From positions 3,375,501-3,439,500 of the forward strand of contig NZ_CP011058.1 of NCBI RefSeq assembly GCF_000961095.1: a stretch of 64,000 nt of DNA, in the 5' to 3' direction. This stretch comes from Paenibacillus beijingensis (GTDB taxonomy: Bacteria; Bacillota; Bacilli; Paenibacillales; Paenibacillaceae). The first letter of the stretch is position 1. The number at the start of each line of letters is the position of its first letter. Position numbers and translations under genes: made by a program. This document shows positions 1-7,578 of this stretch, piece by piece. The notes beneath the pieces were generated by a model that had not been told where the DNA came from, did no database searches, and saw only the letters and a program-made list of their open reading frames with translations.

Positions 1-1
1 C

Positions 2-922
2 GAAAGGCTGCGGGATATTCCGATCATTATGGTTACGGCAATGGGTGATTCCAAGAAGCTGGCCGAAGCGCTCGATGCCGGCGCGATTGATTACGTAACG
101 AAGCCGATTAACCGGATTGAACTGCTGGCCCGGATCCGGGTGGCGCTGCGGCTCAAGCAGGAGAAAGACTGGCACAAAGAACGCGACCGCCGAATCCGCG
201 AGGAGCTGCAGCTGGCCAAGGAAGTGCAGTCCGCCGCCCTGCCGCATAAGCTGGATAACGACAGCATCACGATTGATGCCATCTATAAGCCATCGGAAGA
301 ATTGTCGGGCGATCTGTATGCCTGGCACCGAATAGACCGGAACCGGTATGGAGTCGCCGTAATCGATGCGATGGGTCACGGCATTTCTTCTTCGCTGGTC
401 TGCATGTTTATCGCATCGGTACTTAAGGATGCAATGATCAAGCTGGTTGATCCCGTGCTCGTGATGGAGGAGCTGAACCGGCGTGCGCTCCAGCTGCAGT
501 TTGCCGATCAGCTGATTCAATACTATTTTACGGCGCTTTATATGATCGTCGACATCGACAAAGGCGTCGCGGAATACGTCAATGCGGGGCATCCGCCGGG
601 AATGCTGCTGCGGGGCTGCAATACGAACGGAGCGCAAACCCTGCTTGGCGGTGGAACGGCAGTCGGCATGTTCGAGAACGTGACGTTTACGAAGCATGAA
701 GTCGATATTGCACCCGGCGATTGCATCGTCCTCATTACCGACGGCCTGCTCGATCTGCTAAACGCTCCCGATGAGGAGCGCCTTGACAAGCTTCTGGAGC
801 GGCTTGCGCAAGGGGGAGAAGAAGCACTGCCGCCAGAGCAATGGGAAAGCGTATTTTTCGCCACGGAGGAACTTCTCGGCAGGCCGGACGACCGCTGTTT
901 AATATGGGTGGGAATAAAATAA
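2..922 (+). CDS. Response regulator with PP2C (SpoIIE-type) phosphatase output, 5' partial (RsbY/RsbU-like)
   Basis: The open frame continues off the left edge (codons for ERLRDIPIIMVTAMG precede the first ATG at 29), so the gene is truncated at its start. The first ~50 residues are the end of a receiver domain: the MVTAMGDS strand and the YVTKP lysine switch are visible. A charged linker helix follows, then a PP2C/SpoIIE phosphatase domain with its metal-binding landmarks LSGDLY, DAMGHG, ITDGLLD and the terminal DDRC. In the Bacillus cereus group the REC-PP2C protein RsbY dephosphorylates RsbV and so releases SigB. The rsbV-rsbW-sigB genes lie about 1.7 kb away on the other strand, which makes the same role likely here (inference). 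The usual partner kinase RsbK would be upstream, outside the window. Family assignment is firm; the specific SigB role is moderately supported. Confidence 0.88.
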   Translation, partial: ERLRDIPIIMVTAMGDSKKLAEALDAGAIDYVTKPINRIELLARIRVALRLKQEKDWHKERDRRIREELQLAKEVQSAALPHKLDNDSITIDAIYKPSEELSGDLYAWHRIDRNRYGVAVIDAMGHGISSSLVCMFIASVLKDAMIKLVDPVLVMEELNRRALQLQFADQLIQYYFTALYMIVDIDKGVAEYVNAGHPPGMLLRGCNTNGAQTLLGGGTAVGMFENVTFTKHEVDIAPGDCIVLITDGLLDLLNAPDEERLDKLLERLAQGGEEALPPEQWESVFFATEELLGRPDDRCLIWVGIK

Positions 923-937
923 TCGCAACTTTCATTA

Positions 938-992
938 ACCGCAAGGCCCGGAACTGTCGTTGATCAGACAGCTTCCGGGCCTTGGTTGCGGT
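938..992. terminator. Large hairpin between convergent genes
   Basis: The sequence has nested arms: outer ACCGCAA/TTGCGGT and inner AAGGCCCGGA/TCCGGGCCTT, with a further CTGTC/GACAG at the tip. It sits between the convergent phosphatase and CorA-like genes, so it probably ends both transcripts. There is no long T-run on either side, so termination strength is uncertain. Confidence 0.6.
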
Positions 993-1002
993 AACGGAAC
1001 GA

Positions 1003-2427
1003 TTAAGTGCGGTTTATCCGGGTATCGTCTTTCAGCCGTGAACGTCCGGCTGGAAGCGATGTACCGCTCCCGGACCTTTCGAGCGAGGCAGGAGCCGGTG
1101 CACCCGGAGCGTTACTGGGAGAGACCTCGAGATCGCTCCCAGGTACAGCCCCTTGAACCTTCTCAGGAGAGGCTTCAGCATCGCTCCCAGGTACAGCCGC
1201 CCCGCGAGCGTTCTCAGGAGCGGGCAGTGTTCCCGGGTAAGGGCGGCTGCTGCGCCGTCCCTTTGCAGGCGGACTGCTGCGTGCATGCTTCGCTGCGACT
1301 TTTGCGCTTGCGGAACGGGCGGGTCTTGCCTTAGCTGATGCTGGCAGTTTGGCCGAATCCGCAGCAGGCTTGCGTCTTGCCGGCCTGTTCCGAAAGCTGC
1401 CTTCAGCCGGCCAAATCCATCGATGCATCATAAAAGTAAGCGTGAAGACGAGCGCGCACATCACGGCAAAGCCCCACGGCTGATCGGACAATGCAAGGCG
1501 TCTGTAGTTAAGCCCCCATATTGTGCCCGCGACGGCAGCGGGAATCAGCAGCAGCGTAACGCCGGTAAGCTTATTGCTGCTCAAACGGTCGGCGCCTCTA
1601 AAGCCGGCCATTGTATCGTCCATCGCGATCAGCGTGTCGATTACGTCAGCATGCCGGGCTAGAAGCGATCCGATTCGTTCCAGCTTAAAGGCGAGCCGTT
1701 TGAAGCTTTCCGTTTCCGTCAGCTGCTCCAAGAACGCCTCTTTGGCGGCGTTCTGAATTTCACATACCGGCGTATACAGACGGTTCCAATGCAGCAGCTC
1801 GTGCCTGTATTCAAAAATAACAGGCGCCGGATCCGTCCGGCTGTTGAAATGCATCGAGACTTGAAGCCGGGCGAGGCGGATTCCGAACTGATCAAGCCCG
1901 GCATGAAACGTCTCCAGCACGACGGCAAGCAGCACCGTGAATGCTTCGGCAGCAGTGCCGCACTGCTCAAACATTTCTTTCCAAGGCGACTGCTGCAGCC
2001 TAAGGGCGAGGCGGTAGTCGGCCGGCACGGTGACGAGCCTGGAAGCATGAACCCAGTAATGCAGCGGCTGCATATCAACCTTCTGATCCGACAGTTGAAT
2101 CATGAGCGTGCCGAACATAACCGGTTCTCCATCCTCCAGGCGTCCTACCGACACGGCATTGTTTTCGCTGCCGATGACGGTCTCCAGCCAGGCTGCGCAT
2201 TCCGGAACAATCTGCCGGATGTCGCGCAGCTGCTCCGGCGGCAAAGAGAGGCGGTGCGGGTGAGACTGCACCGTGCGTTCTTCCGCTGCGGCGCGTTGTT
2301 TGGCCGCCGCTGCACGGCGGTATTTATCTTTGCGGCTCGGAAGGTCGACCGGTACCGTAATATCCCGTTCTTCCAGCAGCAGATGCCATTCCCAGCCGGC
2401 GGCATAACGGAACATCCGATGAACCAT
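1003..2427 (-). CDS. CorA-family divalent cation transporter-like protein with long basic tail
   Basis: A protein of 474 residues. The start at 2427 is chosen because AGGAGGA lies 7 nt upstream; a frame extension to 2457 lacks a ribosome binding site. The N-terminal two thirds is a soluble helical domain as in CorA. Two transmembrane helices follow, near residues 300-350, with the loop motif reading WGLNY where CorA proteins have the signature GMN. The second helix is followed by ~120 residues rich in Arg, Lys, Ala, Ser and Pro, which ordinary CorA proteins lack. Part of that tail is a 16-residue tandem duplication (AVPGSDAEASPEKVQG and a variant). CorA proteins import Mg2+ or related ions as homopentamers; the altered GMN motif makes the substrate, or even transport activity, uncertain. 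It is divergent from the phosphatase and co-directional with sigB, but separated from sigB by a terminator. Confidence 0.7.
   Translation of the reverse strand: MVHRMFRYAAGWEWHLLLEERDITVPVDLPSRKDKYRRAAAAKQRAAAEERTVQSHPHRLSLPPEQLRDIRQIVPECAAWLETVIGSENNAVSVGRLEDGEPVMFGTLMIQLSDQKVDMQPLHYWVHASRLVTVPADYRLALRLQQSPWKEMFEQCGTAAEAFTVLLAVVLETFHAGLDQFGIRLARLQVSMHFNSRTDPAPVIFEYRHELLHWNRLYTPVCEIQNAAKEAFLEQLTETESFKRLAFKLERIGSLLARHADVIDTLIAMDDTMAGFRGADRLSSNKLTGVTLLLIPAAVAGTIWGLNYRRLALSDQPWGFAVMCALVFTLTFMMHRWIWPAEGSFRNRPARRKPAADSAKLPASAKARPARSASAKVAAKHARSSPPAKGRRSSRPYPGTLPAPENARGAAVPGSDAEASPEKVQGAVPGSDLEVSPSNAPGAPAPASLERSGSGTSLPAGRSRLKDDTRINRT
1132..1227 (-). repeat. 48-bp tandem duplication inside the CorA-like tail
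   Basis: Two imperfect 48-bp units (1132-1179 and 1180-1227) share the block ATCGCTCCCAGGTACAGCC. They encode two 16-residue units of the C-terminal tail and preserve the reading frame. Confidence 0.75.
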
Positions 2428-2514
2428 AGACAGTTCCTCCTGACAGGCAGCATACATTAATTCCTATTTAGATAACCCGTAACAAGTATAACCTGCGGAC
2501 GGATCTTGAACAAA

Positions 2515-2541
2515 CTGCCGCATCCGGGCCGGATGCGGCAG
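2515..2541 (-). terminator. Terminator of the rsbV-rsbW-sigB operon
   Basis: A perfect 12-bp stem (CTGCCGCATCCG and its complement) with a very short loop, followed on the minus strand by TTTGTT. It lies ~35 bp past the sigB stop codon. Confidence 0.8.
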
Positions 2542-2574
2542 TCTCGATTATACTTCGATTGGTACATAAACGGC

Positions 2575-3357
2575 TTATGACTCATCGTAAAGATGTCCGT
2601 CCTCGGAGAGAAGCCGTTTCAGCTTCTCGATCGCCCGCCGCTGGATGCGCGAAATGCTCATTTGCGATACGCCCAAGCGGTCGGCGATCAAACGCTGCGG
2701 GATGCCTTCCTCGAAGGCGAGCTCCAGCACCTGCTGTTCTTCGGGTTTCAATTGGGACAAGGCGGCCTGCAAATCCATCTTCTTGTCGACGGAATCGAAA
2801 TCGTCCGCCTGCGATCCGATAAGCTCGCCGAGAGTCGTCGTGCTCTCGTCTTCGGAAATCGGCGTATCGAGGGAAATATAATGATACAGATCGCGTCCGC
2901 CGAGAATTTCAAGCGTTTCCTCAACGGTCAGATCCATTTTCTCGGCTATCTCCTCGACTTTGGGAGACCGTTCCAAACTGACGGTAAGCTCGTCGATCGC
3001 TTGCTGGACGGCAATGCCTTTTTCCTTGATGCGCCGGGGAACTTGAATGTACCACGATTTATCGCGCAAATAATTTTTCATATGGCCGATGATGCTCTTC
3101 ATGGCATAAGGTTCGAACTGAACGCCCATGCTGGCGTCAAACTGGGCAAACAGCCGCAGCAGCGCCATCTGGCCGACCTGATATAGATCTTCATACAGAT
3201 CGGGCCGGTTCCGGGCGATTTTACCGGAAGCCATCTTTACCATTGGCTCATATAGCTCAATCAGGAGGGTGGCTGTTTCGTTATTGGGGTTGCTCTGGTA
3301 TTCCAGAATCAGGGCTGTGCCCGCCTGAGGCGATTGCCTAGCCGGCTGCATGGTCAT
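2575..3357 (-). CDS. sigB: RNA polymerase sigma factor SigB (general stress)
   Basis: A 260-residue sigma-70-family protein lacking region 1.1. Region 2 contains DLYQVGQMALLRLF and the DNA-melting/-10 segment around FEPYAMKSIIGHMKNYLRD. Region 3 carries VPRRIKEKG and the C-terminal region 4 has the helix-turn-helix QRLIADRLGVSQMSISRIQ. Length and motifs match SigB of Bacillus and relatives, which directs the general stress regulon and is held inactive by RsbW. Its ATG overlaps the end of rsbW by 4 bp (ATGA), so the two are translationally coupled, as in known sigB operons. No rsbX follows; a terminator comes next. A related sporulation factor such as SigF is less likely because the neighbours are RsbW and RsbV with a SigB-type promoter, and no spoIIA-type genes are present. 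Confidence 0.93.
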   Translation of the reverse strand: MTMQPARQSPQAGTALILEYQSNPNNETATLLIELYEPMVKMASGKIARNRPDLYEDLYQVGQMALLRLFAQFDASMGVQFEPYAMKSIIGHMKNYLRDKSWYIQVPRRIKEKGIAVQQAIDELTVSLERSPKVEEIAEKMDLTVEETLEILGGRDLYHYISLDTPISEDESTTTLGELIGSQADDFDSVDKKMDLQAALSQLKPEEQQVLELAFEEGIPQRLIADRLGVSQMSISRIQRRAIEKLKRLLSEDGHLYDES

Positions 3358-3815
3358 GCCATCTCCCCACTTTTCATTAGGCGTTTCGTTAAAACAACCT
3401 CCGTGCCGAGTTCGCTGCGCACCTCCACCTGATCCATTAACGCCTGCATTAAGAACAGGCCCAAGCCCCCCGCCTGTATATCGCTGATTGACTTGCCGTG
3501 AAGCGGCTCGGCCCTTTGCGCCGCCGCCGCTGCGTCAAAGCTTGCGCCCTCGTCCTTGACGACGATAGACAGCGTATCCTGCTGCTTCACAAACCGGATT
3601 TCCATTTCCCCGGTGTTTGCGGCATTGCCGGAGGCCGAGTATGCGTACAGCACGACGTTGTTGCATGCTTCCGATACGGCCACTTTCATATCTTCAATGT
3701 CTTCATAGGTGAATCCGATTTTGCTGGCAATCCCATATAAGGTTAGACGAATCAAATCCAAATATTCCGCCTTCGCAGGCACCCGCAATGTTACCTGATC
3801 TTCGTTTGCATTCAT
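3354..3815 (-). CDS. rsbW: Anti-sigma-B factor, serine-protein kinase RsbW
   Basis: A 153-residue GHKL-type ATPase. The ATP-lid landmarks are visible: the N box EACNNVVLYAY, the G1-like DEGASFD and the G2 motif GGLGLFLM. RsbW binds and inhibits SigB and, when ATP is plentiful, phosphorylates RsbV on a serine; unphosphorylated RsbV displaces SigB. It lies between rsbV (31-bp gap upstream) and sigB (4-bp overlap), which is the conserved order. The SpoIIAB relative is excluded by the same context as for SigB. Confidence 0.93.
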   Translation of the reverse strand: MNANEDQVTLRVPAKAEYLDLIRLTLYGIASKIGFTYEDIEDMKVAVSEACNNVVLYAYSASGNAANTGEMEIRFVKQQDTLSIVVKDEGASFDAAAAAQRAEPLHGKSISDIQAGGLGLFLMQALMDQVEVRSELGTEVVLTKRLMKSGEMA

Positions 3816-3846
3816 CGCTTGTTCGATCCTTTCTCGGCTTTTGATC

Positions 3847-4167
3847 TTAAGATTTGGTCAAAAAAGGAGTAATCCCCGTCATGTCAAACAGTTTTCGTAT
3901 TCCCGGAGGGATTGCTTCGACCGCGAAAGGCGCTTGCTTGGCGTGACGCGCTTTCAACACCGATACAAAAATTCCGATGCCGGTACTGTCGATATATTTA
4001 AGATCTCTCAAGTTGAGAACGAGCTCGCGGTCGGCCAGCTCCACGAGGGGAGCCATGGCGGCGCGCAGCTGCGAAGCGGATTCAAGATCCAGTTCTCCGC
4101 TTAGAAAAACGAGGCACCGTCCTTCTTGGGTTTCGGTGCGTAATTGGAATTTTTCCTGCTGTTTCAT
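3847..4167 (-). CDS. rsbV: Anti-anti-sigma factor RsbV (STAS domain)
   Basis: A single 106-residue STAS domain. The phosphoacceptor loop reads YIDSTGIGIFVS, with Ser61 as the expected RsbW target. In the unphosphorylated state RsbV binds RsbW and frees SigB; a PP2C phosphatase reactivates it, and the REC-PP2C gene at the left edge is a natural candidate. The ATG is preceded by AGGAGAGG. It is the first gene of the operon and follows a SigB-type promoter, consistent with autoregulation. Confidence 0.93.
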   Translation of the reverse strand: MKQQEKFQLRTETQEGRCLVFLSGELDLESASQLRAAMAPLVELADRELVLNLRDLKYIDSTGIGIFVSVLKARHAKQAPFAVEAIPPGIRKLFDMTGITPFLTKS

Positions 4168-4243
4168 GTTTTCCTCTCCTGGTCACGTGTCCGAGATTTG
4201 ATTAACGGAAAAATTAGTACTACATACCTATACTCAATATTCT

Positions 4244-4269
4244 ATAACCGGATCAAAATCCTTTTAAAC
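4244..4269 (-). promoter_or_regulatory. SigB-dependent promoter of rsbV-rsbW-sigB
   Basis: Read on the minus strand: -35 GTTTAA (a perfect match to the SigB consensus), a 14-bp spacer, -10 GGTTAT (one mismatch to GGGTAT). It lies 77 bp upstream of rsbV, as the autoregulatory promoter does in Bacillus. Confidence 0.75.
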
Positions 4270-4297
4270 AAGCCTGCCCGAAATATCTATTTTTCCG

Positions 4298-4321
4298 GTT
4301 TGATTCAAGCAGGCCGGGTTA
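4298..4321 (+). promoter_or_regulatory. Possible SigB promoter for the YflT-like stress gene
   Basis: GTTTGA, 12-bp spacer, GGGTTA: five and four of six positions match the SigB consensus. It is divergent from, and ~30 bp away from, the rsbV promoter. The downstream gene belongs to a family that is SigB-controlled in Bacillus. Confidence 0.4.
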
Positions 4322-4421
4322 AGGAAGGGTAACAATCGTTTCCGAAAATTTTAACGGGCCGAAGGGCATCCTAACGAGAAGTCGGTGAAGGCTGGGTCCC
4401 GATATAAGGAGGAATGCGCAG

Positions 4422-4975
4422 GTGGGTAAAAAAATTGCCGTATTTGACCGGGAAGAGCAAGCGATTCAGGCGTTGGAGGAGCTTCGCAATCAAGGATTCG
4501 CACGCGATGAGCTGAAAGTGATCGCCAAAGATAACGAGCATTCGCGGCGCGTCGAATCGGAAACGGACGTTCATGCCGATGAGCTGCAGGATTTAGCGGA
4601 AGCGCGCAGCAGCGACCGCAAGGACGGGATCCTCCCGGCAGAGCCCGGAGCGACGGGCAGCTATGTCGCGGCGGGAGTGGCCCTTAATCTCGCGGGGACC
4701 AACATGTCTTCGGGGGATGGGCACCGTTCGCCGGAAGTATTCTTGCGGCGGACATCCTAAGTGCCGGGAGCGATTACGACCGTGTGCTTCAGGCGCTCGG
4801 TTTGCAGGGAAGCGATACGGAAAAATGCCGTGACGCCATCAAGGAGGGCGCGCTCGTCGTGATCGCCGAGGCAGACGCGAACCGGGACGGAGATGCCGCT
4901 CCGGGCCGCTTGGAAAGCGCGGAAGATGTGCTGCGAGCAAGCGGAGCCCGCGATATTTGGTTAACGGATAATTAG
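4422..4975 (+). pseudogene. General stress protein 17M (YflT-like), interrupted by a one-base frameshift
   Basis: The first frame starts at a GTG (AAGGAGG about 10 nt upstream) with GKKIAVFDREEQAIQALEEL, the typical opening of the YflT/general-stress-17M domain, and ends at a stop at 4760. The expected continuation, running from GGWAPFAGSILAADIL through DYDRVLQALGL to EGALVVIAE and the stop at 4975, is in a different frame. The two halves join smoothly if one G is added to the run of five Gs at 4712-4716. This is therefore either a genuine one-base deletion or a sequencing error in a homopolymer. The family consists of small cytoplasmic proteins of unknown biochemical role, often with a glycine-rich hydrophobic middle. 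Confidence 0.7.
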
Positions 4976-5004
4976 TTGACGTCAAAATTATTAAGAGGTA
5001 AAAT
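4976..5004 (+). promoter_or_regulatory. SigA promoter of the drug exporter gene
   Basis: -35 TTGACG, 17-bp spacer, -10 TAAAAT, five of six matches in each box. At the expected transcription start (5011-5024) lies an inverted repeat, GAGTC-GTAA-GACTC, which could be an operator or an mRNA hairpin. Confidence 0.7.
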
Positions 5005-5040
5005 TTATTGGAGTCGTAAGACTCGTTTAAATATAAGAAA

Positions 5041-6555
5041 GTGAGTGGAACAGCTGTAATGGATACATCATCAACCGGGACGGTGCCTTTTAAGAGAGGG
5101 CCGCTGATTGCGGCTCTTCTTATCGGCGCGTTTGTCTCTTTGTTAAATCAGACGCTCATCAATGTGGCGCTGCCGAAAATGATGCTTGATCTGGACGTCG
5201 GAGCGAATACGGCCCAATGGCTGACGACGGGCTTCATGCTTGTCAACGGCGTACTGGTGCCGGTCAGCGCCTATTTGATGGCCCGTTTCACAACGAGGGT
5301 GTTGTTTATTGCTTCCATGATTTTATTTTCAATCGGTACGGTCGTATGCATTGCGGCGCCGGGCTTCCCGGTCTTGCTGATCGGACGTTTGATCCAGGCA
5401 GCCGGTGCGGGCATTCTAATGCCGCTGATGACGGTCGTGTTTTTGACCGTTTTTCCGATTGAAAAGCGCGGTCAGGCGATGGGGCTGATGGGGGTTGCAA
5501 TGATTTTTGCGCCGGCCGTAGGTCCGACGCTTTCCGGGTGGATTATCCAGCATCAATCGTGGCGCGTGCTGTTTATTGTCGTGCTTCCGATCGCGCTTGT
5601 TTCATTGTTTTTGGGCCTATTTACGATGAGGAACATCACCGAGGTTTCCAAGCCGAAGCTGGATTTTCCCGGCATCATCCTGTCCACGCTCGGATTCGGC
5701 GGTCTGCTGTACGGATTCAGCGACGCTGGAACGGACGGCTGGAACAGCTGGACGGTGTATATGATGGTAATTGTCGGCGCTGTCTCCCTCATTCTGCTCG
5801 TGTGGAGGCAGCTCGTCATCGAGAAGCCGATGCTGGAATTCCGCGTATTCAAATACGACATGTTTTCGCTGACGATGATCATTAACGTCGCACTAACGAT
5901 GTCACTGTTTGCCGCCATGATTTTGGTGCCGATCTATTTGCAGACCATCCGCGGCTTCACCCCGCTGCACGCGGGCCTGCTGCTGCTGCCGGGAGCGATA
6001 TTGATGGGCATTATGTCGCCAATCACCGGGAGGATCTTCGATAAAGTGGGCGCCCGCTGGCTAGCGGTAACCGGCCTGTTCATTACGGTCGTAACGACGT
6101 GGGAGTTCAGCCGTTTAACCGATACGACGACGTACACCCAGCTCATCCTGATGTACACCGCCCGCATGTTCGGGGTCTCGATGCTGATGATGCCGATTAT
6201 GACGGCGGGGCTGAACCAGCTGCCGCAGCGTCTGAATGCGCACGGTACGGCGATGTACAACACGCTGCGCACGATCGCGGGCGCGCTCGGCACGGCGCTG
6301 CTCGTGTCGGTCATGAGCAGCCAGACCAAGCACCGCGCGGCTGAGATGATGGCTTCGGGCGGCGTGAAGCCGACCGATACGGCCAAGATGGCGCAAATTA
6401 CGCAGGAGGCGACGATCCACGGCATCAACTACGCTTTTATGATCGCCACGTGGATTACCGTCTTCGCCCTCGCGCTCGCCTTCTTTATCCGCAAGACGAC
6501 GCCGCAAAAGGAGCCGGCTTCGGCTGCGCAGAAGAGCGTCGCCGCTGCCAAGTGA
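5041..6555 (+). CDS. MFS drug exporter, DHA2 family (14 TM, EmrB/LmrB-like)
   Basis: A protein of 504 residues with 14 predicted membrane helices. Helix 1 (LIAALLIGAFVSLLNQTLINVALPKMM) matches the start of DHA2 multidrug:H+ antiporters, and the motif-C-like segment VAMIFAPAVGPTLSGWI is clear. Members expel lipophilic drugs, cationic dyes or antibiotics across the cytoplasmic membrane. The start is uncertain: GTG at 5041 or ATG at 5059, both with weak ribosome binding sites; the difference is six residues. The C-terminal tail is soluble and lysine-rich. It is monocistronic, with its own promoter and a small inverted repeat in the leader. No regulator gene is adjacent. Confidence 0.88.
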   Translation: MSGTAVMDTSSTGTVPFKRGPLIAALLIGAFVSLLNQTLINVALPKMMLDLDVGANTAQWLTTGFMLVNGVLVPVSAYLMARFTTRVLFIASMILFSIGTVVCIAAPGFPVLLIGRLIQAAGAGILMPLMTVVFLTVFPIEKRGQAMGLMGVAMIFAPAVGPTLSGWIIQHQSWRVLFIVVLPIALVSLFLGLFTMRNITEVSKPKLDFPGIILSTLGFGGLLYGFSDAGTDGWNSWTVYMMVIVGAVSLILLVWRQLVIEKPMLEFRVFKYDMFSLTMIINVALTMSLFAAMILVPIYLQTIRGFTPLHAGLLLLPGAILMGIMSPITGRIFDKVGARWLAVTGLFITVVTTWEFSRLTDTTTYTQLILMYTARMFGVSMLMMPIMTAGLNQLPQRLNAHGTAMYNTLRTIAGALGTALLVSVMSSQTKHRAAEMMASGGVKPTDTAKMAQITQEATIHGINYAFMIATWITVFALALAFFIRKTTPQKEPASAAQKSVAAAK

Positions 6556-6935
6556 GGAGCGGTGCAAAGCGGGAAGCGCATGGGCTGCCATTCTGCCGGA
6601 TGCCGCTGCATCTCCGCCTTGATCAACCGGCCCCGCTATTCTTCCGGCTCGTATCCGATTGCATAGATAACGTGATCGGCTTCCACAATCGAGCCGTCGG
6701 CTCGGCTGTTAACGATTCACAGGACTGAAAAAGCGGCTGAGGCAGCGCAAAAAAACCGGAGCCATAAATAGGCCGGCTCCGGTTCGTGCACAGCAGCGAA
6801 TCGCTCCTTTGGAGCGGGTGCGCTCCCGGATGATACAAACGCTCCCAACCGCAGCAGCGCCCGGCTCAGAGCTCTCATTCGGCCGCTCCCTGCTGAGCAG
6901 GGGGCGCCGTCGTTCAAGGGGTATGCCGTCGCAGG
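6556..6935. other. Intergenic region without a gene
   Basis: No credible coding sequence. It contains the minus-strand terminator at 6754-6784 and GC-rich sequence with several scattered GGAGCG/CGCTCC inverted motifs. Confidence 0.5.
6754..6784 (-). terminator. Terminator of the ytxH-like gene
   Basis: A ten-base stem (AACCGGAGCC with GGCTCCGGTT) followed on the minus strand by seven Ts. It lies ~150 bp beyond the stop of the YtxH-like gene. It may also stop leftward-facing read-through into the exporter gene. Confidence 0.75.
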
Positions 6936-7397
6936 TTACTCCCGGACGGAGGCGCTTATCGGCGACAGATTGTCTTTAGCCTCATTTTTCGCGTTGTCCA
7001 GATGCTCCGAAGATTCCGCTGCCGCCTCTTGGGCGTGCTGTTTTATGCTGCTTGCGGCCTCTTTCGTTTCGGTGAGCGCGGTGACGGCCGTTTCTTTAAT
7101 GGCGTCGGTTTGTTCCGTTGCCGCTGTTTTCGCCTTGGAGGCAAGCTCTTGAACTTTGGCGGTAATCTCGGCCGCCTTCTTGCCGGCCAGCTCCGCCGTC
7201 GTCTTCGCCTGAGACGCAATGACACCCGCCTGACGTTTGGCATAATCGGTCGCATCCGAAGTCTTTTTCGCCAAATCCGCCCGCAGCTCGCTGCCTTTTT
7301 TAGGTGCGAACAGCAGCGCTGCAGCCGCTCCGACGACGCCTCCGATCAAAACGCCTTTAAGCAGACCGCTATTTTTCGAAACCGTTTCGTTAGCCAT
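6936..7397 (-). CDS. YtxH domain-containing general stress protein
   Basis: A 153-residue protein. After a short polar N-terminus it has one glycine/alanine-rich membrane segment (LLKGVLIGGVVGAAAALLFAPKKG), the hallmark of the YtxH domain. The rest is a long Ala/Lys/Glu/Thr-rich stretch of amphipathic repeats resembling LEA or apolipoprotein-like sequences (KTTAELAGKKAAEI, KTAATEQTDAIKE). Bacillus YtxH is a SigB- and SigH-controlled stress protein of unknown mechanism. AAAGGAGAT precedes the ATG. A SigB-like promoter lies 54 bp upstream, which fits with the stress locus 3 kb away. Likely membrane-anchored with a cytoplasmic or wall-side helical tail (inference). Confidence 0.8.
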   Translation of the reverse strand: MANETVSKNSGLLKGVLIGGVVGAAAALLFAPKKGSELRADLAKKTSDATDYAKRQAGVIASQAKTTAELAGKKAAEITAKVQELASKAKTAATEQTDAIKETAVTALTETKEAASSIKQHAQEAAAESSEHLDNAKNEAKDNLSPISASVRE

Positions 7398-7450
7398 TGT
7401 CCGTCATCTCCTTTATATCTATGGTTATAAATATCGTTTGATATTGTTAT

Positions 7451-7476
7451 ATAAACAGCTGTCCCTTTATTGAAAC
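7451..7476 (-). promoter_or_regulatory. Possible SigB promoter of the ytxH-like gene
   Basis: On the minus strand: GTTTCA, 14-bp spacer, GTTTAT, matching five and four of six SigB consensus positions. It ends 54 bp before the ATG. Confidence 0.4.
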
Positions 7477-7578
7477 GAGCGGAAATGATTAACAGCAAAA
7501 GACCCGAAGCGGAAAGGAGCAGGGGCCATCCATATCCGCGGCGGGTATTGTGCACGACCCGCAGCAGCGACTGCTATC

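Noticed and set aside
1003..1338. Plus-strand frames of 60-120 codons over the CorA-like tail
   Set aside because: They are antisense to the repetitive high-GC tail, have no ribosome binding site and no recognisable product.
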